From Prorocentrum cordatum (lineage: Eukaryota; Sar; Dinophyceae; Prorocentrales; Prorocentraceae), in NCBI GenBank assembly GCA_963575745.1, contig CAUYUJ010014601.1:279171-343170 (forward strand): a stretch of DNA of 64,000 nucleotides. Direction: 5' to 3'. Shown here piece by piece: positions 1-9,745 of this stretch (the first letter of the stretch is position 1; each line of letters opens with the position of its first letter). The position numbers and the translations under genes were made by a program. Below the pieces are notes generated by a model. It was given only the letters and a program-made list of their open reading frames with translations. It made no database searches and was not told the DNA's origin.

Positions 1-133
1 AGCGAATAAGGAACGGCTATGGGGACTGGGCGCGAAGCGGCCGAAGCTCAGAAGCAACGGAGGATCGCGCCAAGTGCCACCACATGCAAGGTTTGAAGGA
101 CCAAGGTGCATGGCGCGAAGCGCCAATGCAGTC

Positions 134-176
134 TTGTATATATGTATATATGTATATATGTATATATGTATATATG

Positions 177-253
<77 letters not shown>
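134..253. repeat. TATATG/TATA microsatellite
   Basis: About 120 bases of TATATG and TGTATA steps. It directly abuts the first composite minisatellite element. A similar TATA tract (about 1553-1600) separates the two copies of that element, and TATATGTATG follows the second copy. Confidence 0.95.
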
Positions 254-1553
254 GTCGGAGGTTGGGGGGGTGAGTCCGACGTGAAACGAAGACCCCCCTA
301 CCGGGAAATCGATGTCGGTTTCGGGTTCGTGTCGTGCGTGTTGTGCGCGCGTGCGGGCGAGGCGAAGCTGCGTGGGCGAGCGAACGGAAATCCTCCTGTG
401 GCTAGGCCGCGGCCAGACCAAATGGTGCTCCTCCGGCGGCCAGTGCCGCGCGGTGTCCCGCCGGTGTCCCGCGGGTGTCCCGAAATCCTCCTGTGGCTGG
501 GCCGTGGCCGGACCAACTGTTGCTCTTCCGGCCGCTGGTGCCGCGTGATGTCCCGCCTGTGTCCCGTGGTGTCCTGTTGAGTGAGATCGATAGTGAGATC
601 GATATTGAGATCGATACTGACATCGATACTGAGATCGATAGTGAGATCGATGTGGTGCCCCGAGGTGTCCCGTGGTGTCCTGTGGTGTCCCGTTGAGTGA
701 GATCGATAGTGAGATCGACAGGTGTCACGTGGTGTCCCGTTGAGTGAGATCGATAGTGAGATCGATAGTGAGATCGATACTGAGATCGATGTGGTGCCCC
801 GAGGTGTCCCGTGGTGTCCCGTAGTGTCCCGTTGAGTGAGATCGATAGTGAGATCCACAGGTGTCTCGTGGTGCCCCGAAGTGTCCCGTGGTGTCCCGTG
901 GTGTCCCGTTGAGTGAGATCGATAGTGAGATCGACAGTGAGATCGACAGGTGTCCCGTGGTGTCCCGTTGAGTGAGATCGATAGGGAGATCGATAGTGAG
1001 TTCGATAGTGAGATCGATGTGGTGCCCCGAGGTGTCCCGTGGTGTCCCGTGATGTCCCGCTGAGTGAGATCGATAGTGAGATCGATACTGAGATCGACGT
1101 GGTGCCCGAGGTGTCCCGTGGTGTCCCGTGGTGTCCCGTTGAGTGAGATCGATAGTGAGATCAATAGGTGTTCCGTGATGTCCCGTGGTGTCCCGTCGAG
1201 TGAGATCGATAGTGAGATCAATAGTGAGATCGATGTGGTGTCCCGAGGTGTCCCGTGGTGTCCCGAGGTGTCCTATGGTGTCCCGTGGAGTGAGATTGAT
1301 AGTGAGATCGATAGTGAGACCGATAATGAGATCGAGAGGTGTTCCGCGGTGTCCCGTGGTGTCCCGTGGTGGCCCGTGATGTCCCGTGATGTCCCGTTGA
1401 GTGAGATCGACAGTGAGATCGACAAGTGTCCCGTGGTGTCCCGTGGTGTTCCGTTGAGTGAAATCGATAGTGAGATCGATTGAGTCAGATGTTGGTTCCC
1501 CCTTCTCTCACCCCTCCACAACCTCCTTATCACCCGAAGGGTGGTCGTATAGG
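254..1553. repeat. Composite minisatellite element, copy A
   Basis: This copy begins TCGGAGGTTGG next to a TATA tract and ends GGTGGTCGTATAGGT at another TATA tract. Its first ~300 bases contain two copies of a ~100-bp unit (AAATCCTCCTGTGGCTAGG and following). The rest interleaves two short motifs, GATCGATAGTGA and GGTGTCCCGT. The left end can fold as GTCGGA paired with TCCGAC, and the right end as CACCC-GAA-GGGTG. A GGAGGTTG motif near the left end recurs inverted near the right end. Open frames of up to ~300 codons here arise from the repeats and are not genes. Mobility is inferred from the shared ends of the two copies. Confidence 0.8.
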
Positions 1554-1599
1554 TGTATATATGTAGATGTATTCATATATATATATATATACAGATGTA

Positions 1600-2689
1600 T
1601 CGGAGGTTGGTGGGTGAGTCCGACGTGAAACGGAGACCCCCCCTACCAGGAAATCGATTTCCTGGTGCTAGGCCAGACCTGTGGCTAGGCTGGGCCAGCC
1701 CCTACCGGGCGAACGGAAATCCTCCTGTGGCTAGGCCGCGGCCAGACCAAATGTAACTCCTCCGGCGGCCGGTGCCGCGCGGTGTCCCGCCGGTGTCCCG
1801 CGGGTGTCCCGAAATCCTCCTGTGGCTGGGCCGCGGCCGGACCAAATGTTTTTCTTCCAGCGGCCAGTGCCGCGCGGTGTCCCGCTGGTGTCCCGTGGTG
1901 TCCCGTGGTGTCCCGTTGAGTGAGATCGATAGTGAGACCGATAGTGAGTTCGATAGTGAGATCGATGTGGTGCCCCGAGGTGTCCCGTGGTGTCCCGTGG
2001 TGTCCCGTTGAGTGAGATCGATACTGAGATCGATACTGAGATCGATGTGGTGCCCCGAGGTGTCCCGTGGTGTCCCGTAGTGTCCCGTTGAGTGAGATCG
2101 ATAGTGAGATCCACAGGTGTCTCGTGGTGCCCCGTGGTGTCCCGTGGTGTCCCGTGGTGTCCCGTTGAGTGAGATCGATAGTGAGCTCGATACTGAGATC
2201 GATGTGGTGCCCCGAGGTGTCCCGTGGTGTCCTGTGATGTCCCGCTGAGTGAGATCGATACTGAGATCGACAGGTGTCCCGAGGTGTCCCGTGGTGTCCC
2301 GTCGAGTGAGATCGATAGTGAGATCGATCGTGAGATCGATAGTGAGATCGACATGGTGTCCCGAGGTGTCCCGTGGTGTCCTGTCCTATGGTGTCCCCCT
2401 GAGTGAGATCGATAGTGAGATCGATAGTGAGACCGATAGTGAGATCGAGAGGTGTCCCGCGGTGTCCCGTGGTGTCCCGTGGTGGCCCGTGGTGTCCCGT
2501 GGTGTCCCGTTGAGTGAGATCGATAGTGAGATCGATAGTGAGATCGACAAGTGTCCCGAGGTGTCCCGTGGTGTCCCGTGGTGTCCCGTTGAGTGAGATC
2601 GATAGTGAGATCGATTGATTCAGATGTTGGTTTCCCCCCCTCTCCTCCCCCCACAACCTCCTTATCAGCCGAAGGGTGGTCGTATAGGT
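1600..2689. repeat. Composite minisatellite element, copy B
   Basis: This is a second, slightly shorter copy of the preceding element. It has the same left end (CGGAGGTTGGTGGGTGAGTC), the same internal motifs in a different copy number, and the same right end (ACAACCTCCTTATCA then GTGGTCGTATAGGTA). Both ends again lie in TATA-rich DNA. The two copies therefore look like one element that was duplicated or inserted twice. Confidence 0.8.
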
Positions 2690-3477
2690 ATATATGTATG
2701 CCGTGGCCTGCATTGCTTGGCATTGTTTTGCATTGCCATACCGTGATTTGCATTTCTTTGTGGTAGATTACACAACATACATTGCACACCACATAGGTTG
2801 GATTACATATCTCACACGACCAAGATTCACCTTTTAAAAAGAAAATATATTCTACCACCCTCCCCCCCGTTAAATATCCCCGGGCACCTATGCAAAACAC
2901 ATAGGGTTCTGCCCCATCGTCCGTCCTAAATATGAATTTACACTATCCCAGGGCGGCCGGTATCGCCCCCCCGTCATCCTCTGAAACAAAAAATTATGCG
3001 CGCACTTTCGTTGATTCAAATCATAATTGTTCAAGAATCCCTTGTAATAAACGGGACGAAGTGCACGCGCGCGCGTCGTCGCGCGGGCACGCCGAAATCC
3101 TTCAAAAATTTTCGGTTTTGGAAGGATTACAAAATCAAGCTTCCAAAAAAACATTCAAAAACGCAGGGTTTCGCAACACTGATGTTCTAAAAAAGCTTAC
3201 ACGTGCGCTCTTGTGAAATCTCAAGAAAAACATTGGTTATCTCAAGATTTCCCCCCCAACAAAAAAATACCAGGCAGGCTTCGCGCGCGCATGTCGAAAT
3301 CGTTCGAACGCCCTTGCGCGCGTGCCGTCGCGATAATCCTCTGCAAAAAGCGGGACGAAGTGCACGCGCGCGTGTCGTCGCGCGCGCATGCCGAAATCTG
3401 TCAAAAACTCGCGGTTTCGGAAGGATTTCAAAATCGAGCGCCCCAAAAACATACAGAAACACGCGTGCGCGCGCGCT

Positions 3478-3481
3478 CTTG

Positions 3482-3514
<33 letters not shown>

Positions 3515-4014
3515 TCTCCCTCCTCCCTGGTCGTCGTCGTCGCCGTCGTCGTCTTCTGTCTTTCCTCGTCGTCGTCGTCGTCGTCGTCGTCGTCCTCTTT
3601 GGCGTCGTCGTCGTTTCCGTCGTCGTTGTCGCCGTGGTCGTCCTTTCTCCTCCCTCGTCGTCATCGTCATCCGTCGTCGGCGTCTCGTCGTCGTCCCTCC
3701 TATATTTCGTTGCCGTCGTCGTCGTCGTCGTCGTCTTCCCTCCTCCCTAGTCGTTGTCGTCGTCGGCGTCGCCGTCCTCCCTCCTTCATCGTCGTTCGCG
3801 TCGTCGCCGTCCTCCCTCCGCCGTCGTCGGTGTCGTCGTTGTCGCCGTCGTCGTCCTCCCTCCTCCCTCGTCCTCGTCGTCGTCTTCGTTGGCGACGTCG
3901 TCGTCGACGTCGTCGTCGTCTTCGTCGTCGTTGGTGTCGTCGTCGTCGTCGGCGTCGTCGTTGTCGTCCTCGTCGTCGGCGTCGTCGTCGCCGTCGTCGT
4001 CGGCGTCGTCGGTG

Positions 4015-4046
<32 letters not shown>

Positions 4047-4178
4047 ATCGTCGTCGGTGTCGCCGTCGTCGTCGTCGGCGTCGTCGTCGTCGCTGTTGTC
4101 GTCTTCGGAGTCGTCGGAGACGTCGTCGGTGTCGTCGTAGTCGTCGGCGTCGTCGTCATCGGCGTCGCTGTCGCTGCC
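3478..4178. repeat. TCG/GTC trinucleotide array
   Basis: About 700 bases of imperfect TCG repeats interrupted by CCTCC and GGCGTCG variants. The open frames across it (poly-Ser, poly-Arg, poly-Val or poly-Asp/Thr) are repeat artefacts. Confidence 0.95.
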
Positions 4179-5047
4179 AAGTACCATTTGGTACCCACCG
4201 TCACGGTCTTAAGAAGTCTTGCGACCAAGTTGCGGGTGGGAGGGTGGGACGTTTGCACGAGCAGCGGAGAGGACAGATTCAAGACAGTCGAAGTGAATTG
4301 CACCACATAGTTTCTACAACAGATATTGCATAGCATGCTATGCTACACATGTCGCGCACCGCATCGATTGTGCATCACATATATTTCATAATATAAAAAT
4401 TTCGCTTCTTCAAAGAGATAGATTATACCCCATCCCCCTACGGACTTATATGTTGTTGGTTTCGCATGCGAATTCATATATGATCGTGACCCCTCGTCCA
4501 TCATGTATACGATTTCGTAGCATCCCAGCCAGGACGGCATCAGCCTTTCCGCCATCCGTTTTCAAAAAATACTATGCGCGCTCTCGTTTATCAAAAATGA
4601 TTTTGAGAAAAACAGGGACGAAGTGCACACGCGCGCGTTGTCGCGCGCGCGTGTCAGAACCCTTCAAAAACATCCGGTTTCGCAATGGTTTCAAAATTCA
4701 GAATCACGAAAACATGTCAATACACATGTTTTCTTGTTTTCCCTCATCACGAACTAATATCCTTATATATAAGGTATTATTGATTGTTTTGCTTTTTTCA
4801 TCAAAAAACAACAAAAAAACTGCGCTCGCGTTGATGCGGGTTCTTACGAAATCCAATGCGGAGTCTTCAGAAAGCCATTTGGTTTTCCAGCACTAACTAT
4901 TGGCACCACATTCTGCCAAACGGGCCTTTCGCGCCGCATGTTGAACTCATTCGAAAGCCCTTGCGCGCGTGCTGGGGAAATATACCACGCGGACCACTCG
5001 CGCGCGTCGGCCGCGCGCGCATGTCGAATTCCTTCCAAAACTTTTTT

Positions 5048-5227
5048 ATCGCCGACGCGAGGACATCGTCACCGTTACCGGTGGGCGCGATCAACATCAG
5101 CGCCGTCATTGGCCTTGCTGTCGTCATCGCCACCTTCGTCTCGATTGCTACTTTCATAATCGTGTGTGTCTACAGTTGTCGGCGTCGCCATGATACCGCG
5201 CCCGCCCCGGTCACGAACTCGCACTGA
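5048..5227 (+). CDS. Possible terminal exon with a membrane segment, copy 1
   Basis: An open stretch of 59 codons plus a stop. It encodes a short Ser-rich lead, a ~23-residue hydrophobic segment (INISAVIGLAVVIATF, then SIATFIIVCVYS), a basic CRRRH stop-transfer cluster and a Pro/Ala tail ending in TGA. This arrangement fits the membrane anchor and cytoplasmic tail of a single-pass protein. No start codon with good context is visible, so it would have to be a last exon or a gene fragment carried in the segmental repeat. No acceptor can be assigned. The family is not recognised. Confidence 0.3.
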   Translation: MADARTSSPLPVGAINISAVIGLAVVIATFVSIATFIIVCVYSCRRRHDTAPAPVTNSH

Positions 5228-5486
5228 AGTGCCCGCTGGGAAGTGCCAAGGGGTCAGCGCCACCGCGGCCGCGTCGGCCGTGCCAAACTAGATAGCCGCT
5301 GCGCGCGCGAGCATGCGCGGGCTAGCGCGGCCGCAGAGATACACCAGCCAACGCCAAGCTCTCATCGAAATCGCCGCCGCATGGGCTCAGCAAACAAAAT
5401 TGCGGGAGCGTGGGATGTTTGCAAGAGCGTGGGAGGCGGTGAAGCGCGGCGCAGGGCAGTCAATTGCACCACCTAGACTGCACAAA

Positions 5487-5487
5487 T

Positions 5488-5530
<43 letters not shown>

Positions 5531-5560
5531 ATATGTGTATATATATATATATATATGTTA
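5487..5560. repeat. TA microsatellite
   Basis: A run of TATATA with TATG interruptions, at the left edge of unit 3 of the segmental repeat. Confidence 0.95.
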
Positions 5561-6201
5561 TCAAAACATGTCAGATTCTACCCCTGGTTCCCCCCGGACC
5601 TATCCACCATCGGTTTCGCTTGCGGGTTCATCTATATTTCTGACCCCTCGTCCATCCGAAATATGGATTCGTAGCATCCCAGTCAGGCCGGCATCGACCC
5701 CCGCGCCATCCTCGGCAACAAATATTATGCGCGCGCTCTTTTCTCAGAAACCATATGTTTTCAAGAATCCCTGGCACACAAAAACAAGACGAAGTGCACA
5801 CGCGCGCATCGCCACGCGCGCATGCCGAAACCCGTCAAAAAAATCCAGCTCCGTAAGGAGTTCACAATCGAGTGCCACGAAAACATATTAGGGCACATGG
5901 ATGTGCAACAAAAGTTCTCAAACCAAGAAATGTGCACCCGCGCTCTTGCGAATTCTTACGAAAACCAAAGGCTTCCAACATGTTCATAAAATGCTTTCAA
6001 ATTGGCTCGCGCGCTCGTACCGAAATCGTTCGAACGCTGTTGCGCGCGTGCTGTCGCAAGAACCCATTTGCAATAAAATGACAAAGTGCACGCGCGCGCG
6101 TCGTCGCGCGCACGCCGAAATCCTTGAGCGATTTCTGGTGTCGTAGGGATTTCAAAATCGAACGTCCCGAAAACATTTGTTGTACAAAAATACGTTGTTC
6201 C

Positions 6202-7669
6202 CCCAACCATATTGTGGTGTTGGGTCCTCGTTTTGAAGAGACAGCGCCCCGTTTCCCACTCCCTCCTCGTCCCCCTCCCCTCCTTCCTCCATGCGTCTCA
6301 CCCAGTACAGCGCTTCGTGGCCCCATAGGGAGCTCCACGTAAGGGCCCAGGGGGGGGGACCACATGCGTCTGCCACACCCAGTACAGCGCTTCGTGGCCC
6401 CAGAGGGAGCTCCACGTAAGGCCCCAAGGGGGGGGTACCACATTCGTTTGCCACACCCAGTACAACGCTTCGTGGCCCCATAGGGAGTTCCACCTCAGGG
6501 CCCAGAAAAAGGGGGGGTACCACATACGTCTGCCACACCTAGTACAGCGCTTCGTGGTCCCATAGGAAGCTCCACCTAAGGGCCCAGTGGGGGGTACCAC
6601 ATACGTCTGCCACACCCAGTACGGAGCGTCGTGGCCACATAATGAGCTCCACCTAAGGCCCAAGTGGGGGGTACCACTTGCGTCCGCCACACCCATTACG
6701 GCGCTTCGTGGCCTAATAAGGGGGCTCCACCTGAGGCCCCAGTGGGGGGTACCACATGCGTCTGCCACACCCAGTACGGCGTTTCGATAGGGAGCCCCAC
6801 CTAAGGCCCCAGTGGAGGGTACCACATGCGTTCGCCACACCCAGTACGGCGCTCCGTGGCCCCATAGGGAGCTCCACCTAAGGCCCCAGTGGGGTTGGCC
6901 ACGTGCGTCCCCCCCACCCAGTGCAGCGCTTCGTGGCCCCATAGGGAGCTCCATCTGCGGCTCCAGTGGGGGTGGCCACATGCGTCCGCCACACCCAGTG
7001 CGGCGTTTCGTGGCCCCATAAGGAGCTCCACCGAAGGCCCCAGTGGGGGTGGCCACATGCGTCCCGTACACCCAATTTGGCAGTTTCGCCCACCCAGTAC
7101 AACCTTTCGTGGCACCATAGGAAGCTCCACCGAAGCTCCCAGTGGGACCGTCCGCATGCGTCCTGCACGCCCAATTTGGCATTTTCACCCTCCCAGTACA
7201 GCGCTTCGTGGCCCCATAGGGAGCTCCACCGAAGCCCCCAGTGGGACCGTCCGCATGCGTCCCGGAAACCCAAGTTGGCATTTTCACCCACCCAGTACAG
7301 CGCTTCGTGGCCCCATTAGGAGCTCCACCGAAGCCCCCAGTGAGACCGTCCGCATGCGCCCCGGAAGCCCACGTTGGCATTTTCACCCACCCAGTACAGC
7401 GCTTCGTGGTTCCATTAGGAGCTCCACCGAAGCCCCCAGTGAGACCGTCCGCATGCGTCCCACGCACCCAATTTGGTATTTTCACCCACCCAGTACAGCG
7501 CTTCGCGGCCCCATAGGGAGCTCCACCTCAGGGCTCAGTGCTACCGACCGCATGCTTTCCCCCCCACCCAGTGCAGCGCTTCGTGGCCCCATAGGGAGCT
7601 TCACCGAAGAAGATATTCACAATTGCGGTACCCACATCTGCATACGCTTGGTCCTCCGCCAGGATAATT
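6202..7669. mobile_element. Minisatellite-bearing element, copy 1
   Basis: The left end is CCCAACCATATTGTGG then TGTTGGGTCCTCG and TTTTGAAGAGACAG. The interior is a tandem array of a ~78-bp monomer (CTTCGTGGCCCCATAGGGAG, CTCCAC, CCCAGTGGG, ATGCGTC, CACCCAGTACAGC). The right end is TTCACAATTGC...GGTCCTCCGCCAGGATAATT. It sits inside unit 3 of the segmental repeat at a position where unit 2 lacks it. The monomer length preserves reading frame, so all six frames can stay open (up to 395 codons) without being coding. Two further copies share the same ends. Confidence 0.75.
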
Positions 7670-7919
7670 AAAACATAGTTTTCCGACTTCTGTTTTCAAA
7701 AATTCTTGCGTTCGCGCTCTTGCGGATTCTTAAGACAATCATAGGTTTCCCATTTTTTTCATCGAATTCTGCCAAGCGGGCCTTTCGCGCCTCATGTCAA
7801 ATCCATCCGAACGCCCTTGCGCACGTGCTGCGGGGGGCACGTTCCGTGTCAGATAATACCACGCGGGCCAGTCGCGCGCGTCGGCCGCGCGCGCATGTCG
7901 AACTCGTTCTAAAACCTCC

Positions 7920-8096
7920 ATCGCCGACGCGAGGACATCGTCATCGTTATCGGCGGGCGTGATCAACATCGGCGCCGTCATTGGCCTTGCCGTCGTCATC
8001 ACCACCATCGTCACCAATCACTACTTTCACAATCGTGTCTACAGTTGCCGACGTCTCCATGATACCGCGCCCGCCCCAGACACCGACTCGCAATGA
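7920..8096 (+). pseudogene. Membrane-anchor exon, decayed copy 2
   Basis: A diverged duplicate of the 5048-5227 exon. It keeps the Ser-rich lead, the start of the hydrophobic segment (GAVIGLAVVITT), a YSCRR basic cluster, a DTAPAP tail and a terminal TGA. Relative to copy 1 it has one inserted base and four deleted bases inside the membrane segment. The frame is restored, but part of the helix is replaced by a polar stretch (NHYFHN). This looks like decay, although the retained tail and stop are notable. Confidence 0.35.
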
Positions 8097-8345
8097 AGTG
8101 CCTGCTGGGAGGCGTCCAGCGGTCAGCGCCACCGCGGCCGCGTCGGTCGCGCCAACCTAGCTGGCCGCTCTGCGCGCGAGCGTGCGCGGGCTAGCGCGGT
8201 CGCAGAGATGCACCAGCCAACGGCCAGCACTCATCGCAATCGCCGCCGCACGGGTTGGGCAAATAAAGTTGCGGGTGGGCGGGTGGGATGTTTGCAAGAG
8301 CGTGAAAGGTGGTCAACGCGTTCGTGAAAGTAAGTTGCACCACAG

Positions 8346-9262
8346 TGATGCACCACGTAGATTAGCCATCATAAGTTGTTCCACGTATATTTCACAACCT
8401 ATACTGCTAGAACCACACTGTTTGGGGTCCACGCTAACTAGCATCAAATATCGGTCGCCTTGCGTATACCACCACTTGCTACGCGTTGTGATTCTTCTTG
8501 TCTTTGCCTCAGTGTCTTCCTTACCCGCAGTTTTTCGGGCGTTGCGCAGACCGTAGAGAGCGCTTGTGTAGATATCAGGATATATCCGCCACGCCTCCAC
8601 GGCAGCACGCACAGACGGGGACTCACAGGCAAGACGCCCTTTCAAATGCCCGCGGATGCAGACATGGATTGACAAAATTCAAGTTTCCAGGGTTTGATCC
8701 CTCGAGAGGACAAATTTGCCCGCGGGACGCACGAGGACCCAGATGAAGTCTGAGACTCACTCCTGGGCCTCCACGAGAGAACTGGAGGGGAGGGGAGGAG
8801 AGGGGCGAGTGGAGGCGAAGGAGGAAGGGAGGAAGGGTTGCAAAAGGGTGCTTTGCCGTTCTGAGGCGCGTTCTGCCTCGTCTCTCCTCCACCCCCTTCT
8901 TCCCCATTACCCTCTGGATCCCGCTCCTCCCCAGCTCATTCACCACGTCAAAGCCGCGAGCTCAGCATTGACGAGCCGCAGCCGCACTGGAGGTGCGGGA
9001 TGAGGAGAGGGACAGAGAACGGGAGGGGGTTGGAGGAGGGAGGAAGAGGAGGAGAGGGAGGGAAGGAGCGGAGGAGGGAGCAGGAGAGAGGGAAGGAGGG
9101 AAGGAGGGGAGGAAGGAAGGAGGACGGAGATGAAAAGGAAGGAGGGGAGGAGGGAAGCAGGGGAGGGGGGAAGAGCCAGGCAGGCCCAGGAACGCGTACA
9201 GATAGCAGATCGCCCAGGAGGCCGCGTCTGGACCCCCCAGCTCTCAGAGATCCCGAGCTCTC
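8346..9262. other. No gene seen; purine-rich tract
   Basis: I recognise no gene here. Positions 9000-9180 are almost pure GGAGGA/GGGA purine sequence, and 8760-8850 is similar. The short open frames are low-complexity products. Confidence 0.6.
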
Positions 9263-9480
9263 CCTGTCAAGGGAGGGAAAACCACCCGGACCAGACACCT
9301 GGCGTTTACTAAACGGCCTTGAGCGTCTGCGAAACAGCCCTGCCCGGTTTGATTCCTTCTTTTTGGGTGCGTTTACTGAACGGCTTCGCGTGTCGGGGTG
9401 GTTTTTGTCGGTGTGGATTTTCTGCCCTCTATTCTGCCCGGCGTCTCCATCCGCCCCAGATCCTCACCCCCCCTCGGGCG
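9263..9480 (+). repeat. Dispersed CGTTTAC-palindrome repeat, copy 1
   Basis: This begins TCAAGGGAGGGAAAACCACC and contains GGCGTTTACTAAACGGC and GCGTTTACTGAACGGC; CGTTTACTAAACG is an exact odd palindrome. It continues through CCTGCCCGGTTTGATTCC to CTTCGCGTGTCGGGGTGG. Minus-strand relatives lie at about 52010-52165 and 53070-53520. The GGTTTGATTCC stretch (GTTCGATTCC in the relatives) resembles a pol III B box, but I see no convincing A box, so SINE status is unproven. Confidence 0.65.
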
Positions 9481-9500
9481 GACAGCGGCGTTCGCCCCAG

Positions 9501-9677
9501 CGTTATGGTTAAGTCGGGCCTGTCCCTGTACAGGTGGGATATTCAAAAATAGTCAAACAATAGTCTTGAGGCGATTGTTTTAATGTGTTTGGACCATTTG
9601 GGGGGTATTTCCTGAGTAGTCTTACTTCTTCGTCGAAGCTCGGCCTGCAGGTGGGCATGCCCGACCTAACGCTATGG
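9501..9677. mobile_element. 161-bp TIR element (MITE-like), copy 1
   Basis: The element spans 9509-9669. Its left end is TTAAGTCGGGCCTGTCCC, and the complement of its right end is TTAGGTCGGGCATGCCC. The ~26-base inverted repeats match at about 19 positions. It is flanked by near-identical 8-bp direct repeats, CGTTATGG (9501-9508) and CGCTATGG (9670-9677), a target-site-duplication pattern. It is non-coding, with a smaller internal inverted repeat (AAACAATAG / CGATTGTTT). A second copy of identical length lies at 53619-53779. The superfamily is not assigned; 8-bp duplications are typical of hAT and P elements, but the end sequence does not settle it. Confidence 0.8.
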
Positions 9678-9745
9678 CCTCCACCGCCGGGGCGAGCGCG
9701 ACCGGCAAGCACACAGCAAGCACTCGCGGCCACGAGCCGCTTTTT

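Larger units (their letters stand above)
2790..8345 (+). repeat. Three-unit segmental repeat
   Basis: Three diverged copies of one composite segment occur at about 2790-4335, 4340-5475 and 5480-8345. Each has a left block (dinucleotide-like start, CCTCGTCCATC, GTAGCATCCCAG, then ATTATGCGCGCGCTC). A GC-rich middle block follows (GGGACGAAGTGCACGCGCGC, CGCATGCCGAAATC, GGATTTCAAAATCGA), and then a right block ending GCGGGTGGG...GTTTGCA...AATTGCACCAC. The middle block also recurs inside units. In unit 1 the right block is replaced by a TCG array. In unit 3 a minisatellite element is inserted. Boundaries are approximate. Confidence 0.7.

Noticed and set aside
298-2900. Long minus-strand frames (307, 342 and 389 codons) rich in SISLSISLNGTPRDT repeats
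   Set aside because: They are translations of the GATCGATAGTGA and GGTGTCCCGT tandem repeats. Several frames are open at once and there is no non-repeat content.
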